The position numbers and the translations under genes were made by a program. Below the pieces are notes generated by a model. That model was given only the letters and a program-made list of their open reading frames with translations, was not told the DNA's origin and did not search any database. A stretch of 64,000 bases of DNA from Bolinopsis microptera. Its lineage: Eukaryota; Ctenophora; Tentaculata; Lobata; Bolinopsidae. Positions within the stretch are counted from its first letter, which is position 1. Each line of letters starts with the position of its first letter. The stretch lies in assembly GCF_026151205.1 (NCBI RefSeq), contig NC_087073.1, forward strand, positions 21,356,837-21,420,836, read 5' to 3'. This document shows, one piece after another, positions 41,889-53,244 of this stretch.

Positions 41889-43817
41889 TCATATCTGAAC
41901 AGCCTCATTCTCCTCCGCCTGCAGTAAAACATCTGTCTCCAGCTCGTGGCTCTGAGCGGTCAGCATTCCCAACATTCCACCTAGGAGCTGCTCGTTAACC
42001 AGACCATCTTTAACAATAGTCTGCACCTCCGACAGTGCACAACAGTTAACGTGGGTATCTCCTAGCTGGGTTCCGCACATATTGGTCGTGTTACACTGGT
42101 AAACACCCAGACAGTACCTGGAATGTAGTACACATTATGTGAATTCCTTACATATTATATGTATTTACATAGTTTTGCACAGTAGTATTTACATAGTAGT
42201 ACCTGCTTCAGCCACATGAGGGCATGATAAAGAACAAATTACCTGTTGCCTCTCTTAACAAAGTAGAGTCTGCGTAAACAGGTTCTAAAAAGTCACGTAC
42301 AAAGGTGGCAAGTAAAATGGCACTAATAACTTGGCACTAATAACTTTGCAAAGCTCTATGTTTAAGTTACACTGGGATTAGGCCACTTTCTACACTGCCC
42401 CAACAATTAGGGGGCCTAATGCCCTGCTGAAACTGCTCCTTTATCAATATCTTAACTAAAAATATATACAGCAGGTGAGCTCGTTTACCTGTTACCATCA
42501 GTAACGATAACGTTGACTGCCTCACTTCGCTCCACCTCCGGCAGTAAGTCAATCCGGCAGGGGAAATCTAATCTGTGCTGAGTTGTAGCCACAGTTTGAC
42601 CAAAGCCAGTCATCATGGTAGTCGCTTGGAGGTCACGGTCACTTAGTGCACTGCTGACTACCTGGCGATGTTATTAACTTGTTAGGTGATTATTTAATTG
42701 GTATTTGATGAGAGTAATCAGATAAATAAGGGAGGGTAGTGACTCCCACGAAGGGAGCGGAGATATTTAGGTCGATTCCGGAATCGTTCCAAACGCGGTA
42801 TAATGTAGGGCGTTATTAACTTTTTAAAGGAGCCCTCGCCACATATAAATAGGTTAAATGATTCACTTAAACCACGTCTACTATTATTTGTCATACCTTG
42901 AAGAGCGTATGGTTGTAAGGATAAAGAGTTTCCTTTATAAATCCCGGATATTGGTCAACCTCCCTTTTTTCTTTAAACAAGTTGAGCCGCTTGGTACACA
43001 AGTTCGGTAAATACATATCCTTCCGAGACCAATCAGCTGCAACAGCGGAATTGGTGTCACCTCTCAGAGCTTGATAAGACAGTGGTCGAACACTCCGCAA
43101 CATAATGTCTATAAAGTTGTTAAGTTGGAAGGAGTAGCATTGTAAATTGGACTCCGTACTCTGCAGCACTTGGTGTCTCCAAAAGGACGAGGTCCGCACC
43201 TTCGTGGTCTGGTGGCTGTTCGAGAGTAGTTCTCCGGAGTGAGAGCTCGAAAATGTAAAGTTCAAAATGTTCTGCAGAAATCCAGACGCGTAGAGTTTAG
43301 CGTAATTGTCTAATTCTAATGGAGTGGGATATTTTGATAATCGTATTCCCTTCTGATAAAATAATCTGTTGAAAGAGTCGCAGCATTCTTCTACGTAAGC
43401 CACGAAATCAGATAAAAATTCACTGTCAATGCTGTGATTTACATCAGACAAAAGAAGGGGTCGAGCTGTTTTAGTTAAAGCGCAGAGATATTCCACAGCA
43501 TCACTATTCTTAGTCCTAGGGAATGGATCTAACTGATAAGAGTACTCTACAATTTTAGGATCCTCAGTCTCGTGCAGCAAATCATCAGGCGGCCTGATAG
43601 AGTCAAGTTTAAACATATTTGTTCCCTTTATTGGGGTCCAGCGTTGCTTTTTCCTGGGCCAGTCTCTAGTGTCCCATTTGTTACCCTGTAACTTTACCAT
43701 GTGACCGTGACGAACTCCATTCAGAGCGGCAGAACAAGAAAAAGGTATTTTCCTTGCCAGACCAGCCATTGCACATTCCTGGGACACAATTGTTGTGAGA
43801 TAATTCAGGGGGATCAT
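41889..43817 (-). CDS. Mitochondrial ribosomal protein, mL37/mL65 (PDCD9) family
   Basis: Three exons on the minus strand: 43817-42897, 42661-42489, 42117-41889 (1323 nt, 440 aa, in frame). The length fits both mL37 (about 423) and mL65/MRPS30 (about 439). The N-terminus is basic with hydrophobic residues, as in a mitochondrial presequence; a second Met (MAGLARKIPFS) is an alternative start. The diagnostic part is C-terminal: EAVNVIVTDGNRYCLGVYQCNTTNM, resembling the family pattern of TDG followed by a QxNT strand. The middle (LLSDVNHSIDSEFLSDFVAY, FWRHQVLQSTESNLQCYSFQ) is consistent. These proteins are structural components of the mitoribosome large subunit. Which of the two paralogues it is remains open. 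Confidence 0.66.
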
Positions 43818-45220
43818 TTCAAGGAATTAGGAATTTATGATAGAAATTTCATGATATTTGATTTGATCGCACATCGTGCGTTGTTAATTTGATAATTTTT
43901 AAATATTTTGAAAAGTTCAATATGTTTTAAAAGAAAAACTAAAGTAGAAGTCAATTTAACTGCGACTGTTTTTAAAAGGTCATATTATGCATAAACAGAA
44001 TAAATAATCATATACAACCACAAGCCGTTTACCCATGGTATATTACTCCCAACCCTATAAACAAATTGTGTGCTACAAAATAAATTTTTCTGGTGGGAAT
44101 AAATTAATTTTCAAATAAAAAACCTGTGATATCAACAGAATGTTGAGGCAATTTCTATCGATGCATAAAGCTGTTCGCGATATTTTCTAATTACCAAAGA
44201 TTTAATTACGTTTAAGTAAAAAGTGTCCATGTTAGTGCACGTAAAAGGTGCAATAATTAAAATGGAAGACAAACCCTCATGTCACGTTCAGCGGAATAAA
44301 GCAACCAAATAGAGTACGAGCACCCTAAATATTGGGGCTGTAAAAAGTTCAAGTGAAGGCTCCATTAAACAGATCAGTTGTCGTCTAGTTCGCTGATTAA
44401 ATTTCCAATATCCAGATACCGATATATTTTTATGGATCACTCTCCAACCGTGATATACATAGCCATCAATATAAAATACGTATCAATACTTTATGAGGCA
44501 AAACGATAGTTATAATACTGAAATGAATGATAAATTTTGAAATTCGAGGCGCCACCCTTTCACCGTCAATTGTTCTAACATGAAAATCACGATCTACTCG
44601 AAACTTTATTCTAGAAATGAACTCAAATAATCTGACCACTGCACTAAATATGTATTACGTCACTTCGCATTAAAAAATTGTTGAATTGACACGTCACGGC
44701 GTCAGTCAGCATGTTAGCCATCAATAAATTGGTTAAAACATTTTGAAAATTGTAACATTAAATACTTTGAAAGCCACGAAATTAACGGGCCATGTGTCCG
44801 GACAGCAAAAAGTGGAGAATTAGCCATACTTTCATACATACACAGTTATTAGTTATACAATAAATAAAGACTTCAAAACTTAACATGGTAGCAATAACGA
44901 GGCCCAAATTCTGAGCCGGATTAAACTAACTTAAGGTCTATCATGTATATTTGAGAACTTTCATGCTGAACTCATGTTAGATTTGACGAAAATCAACTTA
45001 TTTCAACAAAATCAAAACCAAAACAAACTTCTCAGACTCGGATAGCCTTACCTAGTCACCTAGATAGTCTTACCTCCGGCGTATCTTTGTAATTCAAGTT
45101 ATTTAAAACTGTCTGATCAATTTAACGGTTCCAGTTCGGACGGTTTCTAAATTTGCGTATAGTATCAGGTTATTAAATAATGTCTGTAATACTGAAATTG
45201 GGATTTAAAGAGTGTAAGTG
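43818..45220. other. Intergenic, no gene seen
   Basis: 1.4 kb of AT-rich sequence with no ORF or repeat that I can support. It includes the upstream region of the mitoribosomal gene and the 3' flank of the AT-hook gene. Confidence 0.5.
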
Positions 45221-45649
45221 CTAAGCCTCAGCCTCCACGGGGGGTGTTGGTTCGACGGAATCTGCTTTCTTTTCCTCGACGGCGTCATTGTTTTCGTCAA
45301 CGTTTTCCTTTTCCGCCAATTCGAGAGGCTCCTCTCTCTTTTCAGTTGGGGTGCTGGCTTCTGATGATCTGGATACTGATCGTCTGGTACTGCGTCTGGT
45401 AGGTTGCTGGGGGACTTTAACTTTCTTTGGTGTCCTTTTGGAAGTTCCACTTGATGGTCGTCCTCGTTTCTTGGGGGGCTCCAGTGCCTCTGGTTCGGCT
45501 TCTGGTTCAGCTTCCTTTGCTGCAGTTCCGTTCTGAGCGGGAGCATCAGCAGCGGGTTCTGCTGCTGGCTCCACAGCAGGAGCTTCTTCAGCTGCCTTTT
45601 CTTCGGCTACAGGGGCGACCACGGGGGTATCTGCTACAGCATCAGCCAT
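45221..45649 (-). CDS. AT-hook (HMGA-like) acidic nuclear protein
   Basis: Intronless 142-aa ORF. Residues 1-55 are an Ala/Glu/Pro-rich acidic repeat region (EEAPAVEPAAEPAADAPAQ). An AT-hook core follows, PKKRGRPSS, with the GRP tripeptide flanked by basic residues. A basic Arg/Ser/Thr region (SKRTPKKVKV, RRSTRRSVSRSS) comes next, then an acidic C-terminus (KENVDENNDAVEEKKAD). Composition and one clear hook suggest a chromatin architectural protein binding the minor groove of AT-rich DNA. It could be part of a longer gene, but the ATG has a CATTTCCCAG acceptor-like sequence 19 bases upstream, arguing for a complete coding exon. Confidence 0.68.
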   Translation of the reverse strand: MADAVADTPVVAPVAEEKAAEEAPAVEPAAEPAADAPAQNGTAAKEAEPEAEPEALEPPKKRGRPSSGTSKRTPKKVKVPQQPTRRSTRRSVSRSSEASTPTEKREEPLELAEKENVDENNDAVEEKKADSVEPTPPVEAEA

Positions 45650-46367
45650 TTTTGGTGAGGGTTAAAACTGGGAAATGAGGGGTTAGATGCGGTAAAATAT
45701 TATCAACAAGTCAGTTCTTCTCAGGTTACCGAATTATGAGAAAGTTTACATTATAACATGTTGAATATTTTTTGTAGTGTAAAACGGAAACAAAAGTAAA
45801 ATTCAGCTGATATGTAAAAACATTACAAGTCACAATATAATAATAAACATTAAAAGCTTCGAAATATACTAAACCTCATCGTATTTACCAATCACAATGC
45901 ATCTGAACTCTGAACTTTCATACACAAACACAGTAAAACTTATCATTATATACCATATTACCAATCATCTTCATTCATTCAAATTTTGAAATTTTTAGAT
46001 ACTCATATAAAATTAAAAGCAGTGAAAAGTTAATAATAAGTAAGCACTTCCTATTTATGTAAGATTTCAGGCATGTAAGCTTCATCCAAACTATCGGACC
46101 TGAAGTCGAAAATCAGCAAAATAATCGAGATAAAATATATAATTTCATTAAATTTCATTAAATTACATAATGGTAGCGCTGCTCTCCAAATTAAAAATAT
46201 TTGTCTGTAATAAATCTCGATCGTGTGCACAGCAACACTTTATTGCCAAGTAAATCTGAGTAATCACAAAACAATACCGATAATAAACCATGTGAAGGGT
46301 GAATTCCTATATCCAATTGTACAAATACAGTTCTTAACAAAATAAATCGCTGTTAGGTTTCTTAAGC
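45650..46367. other. Intergenic between Homer and the AT-hook gene
   Basis: AT-rich and featureless. It presumably holds the Homer 3' untranslated region and the AT-hook promoter. Confidence 0.5.
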
Positions 46368-47468
46368 CTACGTCTTACGACAATATGTGAGAAGTTTCCG
46401 GTTCATATCTACCAGATCTCTCAATCTTATTTCCATATCCGCTTGAAGTTGGCAGATCATGCTGTTCTCGTAAGCCTGTTTGCTCTGCCCATTTCTATCG
46501 TCCTGAGTTCGCAGCTGACCTTTCATCCTCATGTTCTCCTCCTTAACTTCCACCAACTCTGCAGTGACTTTCTCTAGAATCTGCTTCACTCGCTCCACTT
46601 CCTCAGATTTCAAGTTTGACTTGGTAATCTTTTTGTTGAGTTTAGGAGAATGAGTACCACTGCGATTCAAGTTCTCAATCTCAATCTCCAGTTCCTCGTT
46701 CCGACTCCTTAACTTGCTGTTCTCCTCGCGATACTGCAGCAACTGAGTTTTCCACTCCTCGATATTCCTGCTGTTCTCATGCAGGGCGCCCTGGAGTCTG
46801 CTGTTGTTGGTTCGCAACGTCTGCAGCTCCACCTCCCACTTCTTCAGATTGTTCTGAGATTGACTGAGCGATGTTTTCAGTCGGTCGTTGTCCAGCCTCA
46901 AGTTTTCTACTAAGTTTTCAACTCCGTTCTCTTGACCACTGGTCCTGCTATGTTCTGATGACTCTCCGTCTGTTGTTACACTGGACCTTAGTTTTACAGG
47001 AATGTCCATGTCAAAGGAATTTGTCGATCTAGCCGGCTCGGGAGGAAGACCCGGCGACATAGCTCGTCTAGGGGGAGGCTCAGTCTCGTGATTCTCAATG
47101 GGAGGGGGAGATCCGACAGGAGATAAAGTATCCCGGGCAACAGAAGATTTAGCTTCCTCGAACTGATCTGCGAATTTAGCGAGCTCGTCCTCGTTACTGA
47201 AACCCACTCCATAAACCGTATTAGCTCTCTGATCACTCCACTGACCAAACTTCTGGGCAGTTCTACTGAACGTCATACCAGCGACTATGGTACTGTTGAT
47301 AATAGGCTTACCATTGTCGATAGAAACTACACGATATCCTCTTTTGTTTGGATCGAAGAAAAATGAAACTTGGACTGGTCCCTCTGCGGCAGGAATCCAT
47401 GTCTTCTTGGTCGTAGCGTCGATTCTAAAGACGTGGCAGCGACAAGAATAAACAGGTCTGTCACCCAT
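46368..47468 (-). CDS. HOMER: Homer scaffold protein
   Basis: Intronless 366-aa protein, close to the vertebrate long-form length (about 354). The N-terminal EVH1/WH1 domain (1 to about 115) contains VYSCRCHVFRIDATTKKTWI, VSFFFDPNKRGYRVVSIDNG, INSTIVAGMTFSRTAQKFGQ and WSDQRANTVYGVGF, all family hallmarks; it binds PPxxF-type ligands in Shank and calcium-signalling receptors. A Ser/Pro linker with SPVGSPPPIENHETEPPPRR follows. From about 180 to the end there is a long Glu/Leu/Lys/Asn-rich coiled coil for tetramerisation. The single-exon state is unusual, since Homer genes known to me are multi-exonic, and raises the possibility of a retrocopy or complete intron loss. No disabling change is seen. 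Confidence 0.95.
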   Translation of the reverse strand: MGDRPVYSCRCHVFRIDATTKKTWIPAAEGPVQVSFFFDPNKRGYRVVSIDNGKPIINSTIVAGMTFSRTAQKFGQWSDQRANTVYGVGFSNEDELAKFADQFEEAKSSVARDTLSPVGSPPPIENHETEPPPRRAMSPGLPPEPARSTNSFDMDIPVKLRSSVTTDGESSEHSRTSGQENGVENLVENLRLDNDRLKTSLSQSQNNLKKWEVELQTLRTNNSRLQGALHENSRNIEEWKTQLLQYREENSKLRSRNEELEIEIENLNRSGTHSPKLNKKITKSNLKSEEVERVKQILEKVTAELVEVKEENMRMKGQLRTQDDRNGQSKQAYENSMICQLQADMEIRLRDLVDMNRKLLTYCRKT

Positions 47469-48339
47469 TCTGAGCTCACTTCCCTTCCATCTAATTACCT
47501 TGTGAGTACTTAAGTTAGTATGGTTTGTTTACAAATAACAACAAGGCAAATGCAAAATTGTGTGCCAATGATAATCACGACCTATGAAATGCCCATGGTT
47601 ACGAGGAATCAAATGGTGGGATGACAGAATCAAACGTGATGTTATTCTGACAGCACCAATACCCTAGCCATAATCAAATTAAAGTCCCACAACGGATCGT
47701 GTATTAGAGGCATCTTTAAAGAACTGCTGGGCAAAGCGTTGTACAGACAAGTTATGGGCGAGAATACCTCAAAAATGTGGACGACTCGGGCTCATAGATC
47801 AGATCATGGTAACTAGCGGTGAGTAGAGAAAAATTAGGGCAAAGTAATTAAATAATAAGTTAACCTTTTAAGAAAGACGTTGTAGTCGCAACTTTATCGA
47901 CAAAATTGAGATGTAAAGCTCTGTTAAATGCTCAATTTTGATTCTGAAGGTCAAAAATGACCAACAGTGAGATAAACCAAAAAGTATCTACATGTGTGTA
48001 GATGCAATGCTACTTAACTACCATTAAAAGGTACTACCAGTGCAGGGAAGAAGTACAATTGGATAATAGCTGTTACATCAATCGAAGCATGAAATTGGTA
48101 TCTCTAAGATGTTAAAGAATATATCTTAGACATGAGCATGTAATGGAAGTGATGCCGTTCTGGCATTAAGATACATTTTCAAAACATGAGAGAAATTCAT
48201 ATATTGGCGCTCGATTTTCAAACCATAAACTTAACAACATATTGCAAATTTGCGCGGCACTTGACTTGCATGACTTGATATTCGAAATAAATTGTAATAC
48301 ATCATTTAACATGCAAATATTGTAGCGCAATGCGTTACT

Positions 48340-49570
48340 GTGCCGCGCCGCGCATCCAGTAATGATTCTCGCTAGATCGTCGAGATGCGCTACTGTGCCT
48401 CTCCGAGCTGCGATGAATTGACAACGTCAATTAAATGCAAATAGTTTATAAAATTGGGCTACGGCTGCATAAATGAAGATTTTAGATTGCTAGCTTGAAC
48501 ATAGGGTCGCATTTAAAAACTTCGATAAAATTATATTTATTGTGAACCCATTTTATATTATTCTAACGTTACTTTTTTATAGCATTTAGCTTATACTTTG
48601 CTTCAAATTTGTAATATAGATAAATACTGCGTCTTCACTCTTGTCGACTTCATGTGAACTACAAACAACAAAAATTGCTCACCGCGCCACTGTGGGTGTC
48701 ATTTTTGGAGGACTTTGCCGCTTCGATGTTCGACGCGCCGCACAAAATAGCATTCGTTCCTCGCAGAGCAACGATCTCGATGAGTTGACATCGTCAATCA
48801 AGTGCATCATTTGTACATGGTAAATACAAATAACAACGCAACGTGTATGAATGTATAAATATTGACAGCTACGTGTTTTCATACAGCCATGTGTCTACGC
48901 GTACTGCGTGACGCGCTTGTTTCCCGTGCTGCCTTCGGTGATAGCTTGTAGGTTTACAACTACTGCAGGACGCGCGCAGAGTTGGACTCGACGATGGAAC
49001 AAATATTTTACGAGTATCACCCGTTAAGCGATCGCGCGCTAATGCAAGCGAGAGTGCTCTGGTTAGAGCAAATTCATGTTTATACTAATGTTAAATCCAC
49101 AAAATAATTCAAATTGTAAATTGTGTTTTTTTGTTTGCAGTTTGTCCTGGTCTTTTACTTTTATAACTTACCAAAATGTGCGTTGAGTTGGACTCGACTC
49201 GTCGACGGTCTTTACACTTAAAAACAATTATTTTGGGGAAAAATTTTTACGACTATCATTTGTCATTGTATCTGGTATCACGTCGTGCATCGTGATCCCC
49301 ATCGTCGTTTCACTGTAGAGTTTCTACGATACAGGGGGAGCCGCGCACTCGTGCGCGGCGGGTCATACAACGTATGACAAAAGTAACACACATTCGGTCA
49401 TATTTTAAAAGTTAACTCTTAAAATATTTACTTGTAAAATATCTGTATAAACCTACAACGCTCTAATCATTGACCATTGTTAATGGTTTGGCCCGGCGCG
49501 CGCTGCACTTGCCATCGAAGAAAGCGGCGCGCGCTACTTCGAAGAAATTTAGACAAGTAACATCCGTCAA
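48340..49570. repeat. GC-rich dispersed repeats, second cluster
   Basis: Blocks of the 15-17 kb repeats recur here: CAGAGCAACGAT plus TTGACATCGTCAATCAA near 48765, the TTTACGAGTATCACCCGTTAA block near 49005, the CACGTCGTG end near 49272 followed by GGAGCCGCGCACTCGTGCGCGG, and the CGGCGCGCGCT block near 49493. Order and orientation differ between clusters. Confidence 0.65.
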
Positions 49571-50175
49571 TCTAACCAGAACCCTTGGTTTTTTAAATAT
49601 TCTTTAGTTATAAATAACAATTTGATTCAACGTTGTATTTTTTGTTATTGGGCCGCGCCGCGCATCAAATAATGCATCTTCATTCTGGACACTAAAAAAC
49701 TATTTGTTTTCAGCTCTATAGTTCGATAAACATTAATTTTGGTACTCAGAATTGGTGTAGCACTTAATAAAATTAATAAGTAATCGAATTGTAAACAATA
49801 CAATTATTCCTCCAAAACTACATTATGAGTGATTTCGACTTTTATTGTTCACTCTTAACTTAACTATTTACTTTTGAAGCAGTAAACGTCGTGATATCGA
49901 TAAAAAACCAACAATGAACAATGAACGACTGTCGTATTGATGCACAGTAAAAAGGTAATAATGTTTATCCAAGGACATTTTACCGTTGATAATTTTGAAA
50001 TCAGATTGTTGCAGATGGTAGTCTTGCTATCTCATCATTAACTGATCCAAGGGCTTCATGTAAGTTTCTGTCATGTAGTTGACTAAGTTTTTTTAAAAAG
50101 GTCAATTGCCAAATTAGTAGTTATATGAACTCGCATGTACCAACTTATTTTCATGCCGTTTCTCACGGATATAGG

Positions 50176-50464
50176 CAGTGGCGTAACGAAAGGCCCTGCT
50201 GACCCCGCTGTGCAGGGGGGCGCCTTCTTAGGGGGGCGCCAAATCGTCGTTTGAATGTGGGACAATTTCGAAAACTTAACTAAAGTACTAGCAAAACTGC
50301 GCGTTTTGCTCTAGATACACACTTTTTTAGAGATTTTACCGGCGTATTCTTTAAAATCACCTAATTTGTTCAATTTTAGGGAGGGGCACCAAAAGGGGAG
50401 GGGGCGCCAACAGGGGGGCGCTTTTTACGGCAGGGGGGCGCCAACAGGCAACGTTACGCCACTG
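50176..50464. mobile_element. hAT-like MITE, copy 1 (complete)
   Basis: 289 bp, termini CAGTGGCGTAACG / CGTTACGCCACTG, flanked by a perfect 8-bp duplication GATATAGG (50168-50175 and 50465-50472). Inside are several GGGGGGCGCC motifs and no ORF of note. CAGTGGCG-type ends with 8-bp duplications are characteristic of hAT-mobilised elements (family knowledge). Confidence 0.93.
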
Positions 50465-50728
50465 GATATAGGCATAAATAATGACAGAACACATTGACAT
50501 ATTTGCCATGACATGATATAAATTTGGTACCTCCCTTCCTTACTCGAAATGTCTTTTATTGAGTTTGTACACTACAGAAATTGAATGATATGACATAATC
50601 TCGTTCAACTGATACAAGTCACTAGTCACAAATTTGATCAATGCAACTTACATGTTGAAAACTAAACTAAGGAACAGTAATATTTTGGAACCCTCAATGC
50701 ACATTAAAAATTACTGCAGAGGGAGTGG

Positions 50729-50909
50729 CAGTGGCGTAACGGGGGCGCCATCTTAGGGGGGCGCCAAATCGTCGTTTGAATGTGGGACAATTTTGAAAAA
50801 CTTAACTGAAGTACTAGCAAAACTAGCAAATCACCTAATTTGTTCAATTTTAAGGAGGGGCGCCAACAGGGGAGGGGTTGCCAACAGGGGGGCGCTTTTT
50901 CGGAAAAGC
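50729..50909. mobile_element. hAT-like MITE, copy 2 (3' end altered)
   Basis: The 5' end is identical (CAGTGGCGTAACG) and shares GGGGGGCGCCAAATCGTCGT with copy 1. It is flanked by the 8-mer GGGAGTGG (50721-50728, 50910-50917). The 3' terminus reads GCTTTTTCGGAAAAGC instead of the canonical inverted end, yet the duplication lies directly next to it. Confidence 0.85.
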
Positions 50910-51366
50910 GGGAGTGGTGCACACTCAATTGTATTCTGCAATTGAATAGTTATGATTTTGTTATATTATATGATAGGCAATATGAAATTACACACCTTAC
51001 TTTAACTTTATCCCGTCACCCATGGACTTATCAATTAACGGCTGGTGGTGGTGTCATCATTTGTCGTACTCAAAACGTTTCGCGGTTGCGAATGCCGGCC
51101 CATCGAGGAAAATCTTTTTACTTTGTATTTTAACCATTATAAAGTGTGATTAGTCGGATATAGTACTGAGTTCAAACAGTCCCCGAAACGAAAAAGCAAA
51201 CATTTGATTTTTGTTTCGGCGACTGAATCGTTGATGGGCCAGCAAATATTTTTTGTCGAGTAGTGTTGAATACTCATATTAACATGATTATTGATTTAAT
51301 TTAGGAATTGTATATAAATATCTTTGACCAAGTTTAATTGTTAATGAGAATGCACCCCAGCACTGG

Positions 51367-51440
51367 GCGCGCGCGGCGGCTTTGATGTTAGCGGCTACAA
51401 GCTTGAAGCTAGGCAGCTGCAGAAAAAATGCCGCGCGCGT
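51367..51440. repeat. CG-rich fold-back
   Basis: GCGCGCGCGGCGGC on the left and GCCGCGCGCG on the right can pair around a loop of about 50 nt with its own small stems. It is an isolated GC island in AT-rich DNA and resembles the GC-rich repeats at 15-17 and 48-49 kb. Confidence 0.6.
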
Positions 51441-51888
51441 TCAGCGTAGGGCTTTTCGTTTTTGATTTTACAAATGACAAAGCAACTTTTAATGAATATT
51501 AATGGAATTATCGGATATTTATAATTCAATATGTATTGATTCTTCTGTGGAAAATAAAAATTGTATTTTACTTAAAATTGTATTTTACTTATGAATTTTG
51601 TTATATTATAGATTGTAAGTAAAGGATAGAATTTAACATCTGTTTCTCTAGAATTTGTTTCTCTACATTATGCATGTTTGTGATTGAAAGACTTCATTTA
51701 GGATTAGTTTGATGTACTAAAATGTAACAATATGCCTTACTGTGTTAATCTTTTGTTCTGGTTCAATTCGCTTCTTGGTTTAGTTTGCTCCAAGTTTGCA
51801 ATTACGATACACATTAAAATTGAGCTTCCTAATCACTTCATACAATATTGAACAAGCTTTTAAACTAAAAATCATAACAGGACTAATT

Positions 51889-52611
51889 ATGATGAAGATA
51901 TCAAGACTTGTGTCAAGGATTGTCCAGTATCGCAAAGTCTCCAGGAGCATCAGCTCGTCTTGTCCTCATCTCGCTGGAAAGTCTACAAATGACAACTATG
52001 TCACAGTCGTGAAGCTACCAGCTCACAAAATGAGTCTCATAAAAAATTATCAGAAGATTTGGAATTGGATAATTCCAGGATGCTGTGTCGTTAACATAGC
52101 CTCTTCCGGTTTATGGCAGGTTCTAGAACCATCAGTGTTAGGGATATATTCAAATGTTGCAGCTGGTGCTTCATTTGTGGTACTCCCTGGTATTGTGACT
52201 TCTTATTATGCTTCCAAGATACTGGGACAAGTCAAAGTGGATGCTGGGTCAGGAAAACTCATTGTATCCCATTTAGATCCATTTGGAGACCGTATCAATA
52301 AACAATTCAATGCTTCAGAATGCCACTTTAAAATGGCAGGCCTACTTGACATCTGCTATTTACCAGATGGGAAATACTTTGTTATTTCTCGACACTGCTC
52401 TTCAGAAGAGAGGGAATTGCTGCAAAGTGTAACTGCAAATCAGCCAGGCCGTACTGATGGTTTTGGGCCTGACAAAAAGAAAGTAAGGTTGTATACTTCA
52501 CTTATATTTAGTGCAACAGCGGGGGTATTCATGTTGTGTTTAATCAGGTATATGTATGAGGAGTATTATAGAGTTCAATCTGTTGAGTCTGAGGAAAGGG
52601 TTGCTGATTAA
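51889..52611 (+). CDS. TMEM186-like mitochondrial membrane protein, copy 1
   Basis: 240 aa, uninterrupted. The basic, Ser-rich N-terminus (SRIVQYRKVSRSISSSC) looks like a mitochondrial presequence. Two hydrophobic segments (IIPGCCVVNIASSGLW and SNVAAGASFVVLPGIVTSYY) precede LGQVKVDAGSGKLIVSHLDPFGDR, which resembles the TMEM186 block of strands ending VSHLxFWGxR. A third hydrophobic stretch (SATAGVFMLCLIRYMYEEYY) lies near the end. TMEM186 belongs to the complex I assembly (MCIA) machinery; assignment rests on this pattern and is tentative. The Met at 51889 was chosen over an upstream in-frame ATG because copy 2 starts at the same place and both have an AG/GAC acceptor-like junction just upstream. 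Confidence 0.66.
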   Translation: MMKISRLVSRIVQYRKVSRSISSSCPHLAGKSTNDNYVTVVKLPAHKMSLIKNYQKIWNWIIPGCCVVNIASSGLWQVLEPSVLGIYSNVAAGASFVVLPGIVTSYYASKILGQVKVDAGSGKLIVSHLDPFGDRINKQFNASECHFKMAGLLDICYLPDGKYFVISRHCSSEERELLQSVTANQPGRTDGFGPDKKKVRLYTSLIFSATAGVFMLCLIRYMYEEYYRVQSVESEERVAD

Positions 52612-53244
52612 GTTGTTGCTTGATCATTAATTTATTGGCCTATTGTAAAAGTTAGTGTTTTGCAATCTTTTAAATTTGTACTTTTAAAAAGAGTGTACTA
52701 CATCTTTTTTTCTTATTACTTAAGGACTTTTAACCCTTGAATAAATTAGAAAAATCAAACATTTACTCTGTAAATATCAGCTTTAAGAGTTATCAAAAGT
52801 ATCTTCGTTATATCTAATTCGTCAATTGCATAATATGTTGTTCATTGAATAAATACATTCATTAGGTATAGACAATGCAAATTATGTTAATCTCTTATTT
52901 CAAGAAATAAACTCTATGTTGAATGTTAATTATAGGTAAAAGTGGTCCTGATTGTTAGTGCCTCTGTGTAATTTTATTGTTGTGGTGAAAAGTACAATTT
53001 ATATTCTATTTCCTCTTTCATAAAACTTCCCAAACCACGTCTGACGTCATGACCACTTTGTCACGCAAACCACGTAATGTGGTTACAGATAAACACAATA
53101 TTTGAAATGTGGTGAACCAGACTACAGTCACATTAGTGCTCTGTGCTCTGTGTTTATAACTACATGAGTGCTCTGTGTTTATAACTACATCAGTGTGATA
53201 GTCTCTACTAGTCTGCTAATTATGTTTGGATTGTTTTAGGACAC
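52612..53244. other. Spacer between the TMEM186-like copies
   Basis: AT-rich, no gene. A short tandem duplication GTGCTCTGTGTTTATAACTACAT lies at about 53140-53190. TTGTTTTAG lies six bases before the next ATG. Confidence 0.6.

Larger units (their letters stand above)
47469..51888. other. Repeat-rich intergenic region
   Basis: 4.4 kb without a credible gene. Contents: GC-rich repeats shared with 15-17 kb (48.4-49.6 kb), two hAT-like MITEs (50176-50464, 50729-50909), and a CGCGCG fold-back near 51367-51440. The last 400 bases are AT-rich and lead into the first TMEM186-like gene. Confidence 0.65.
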
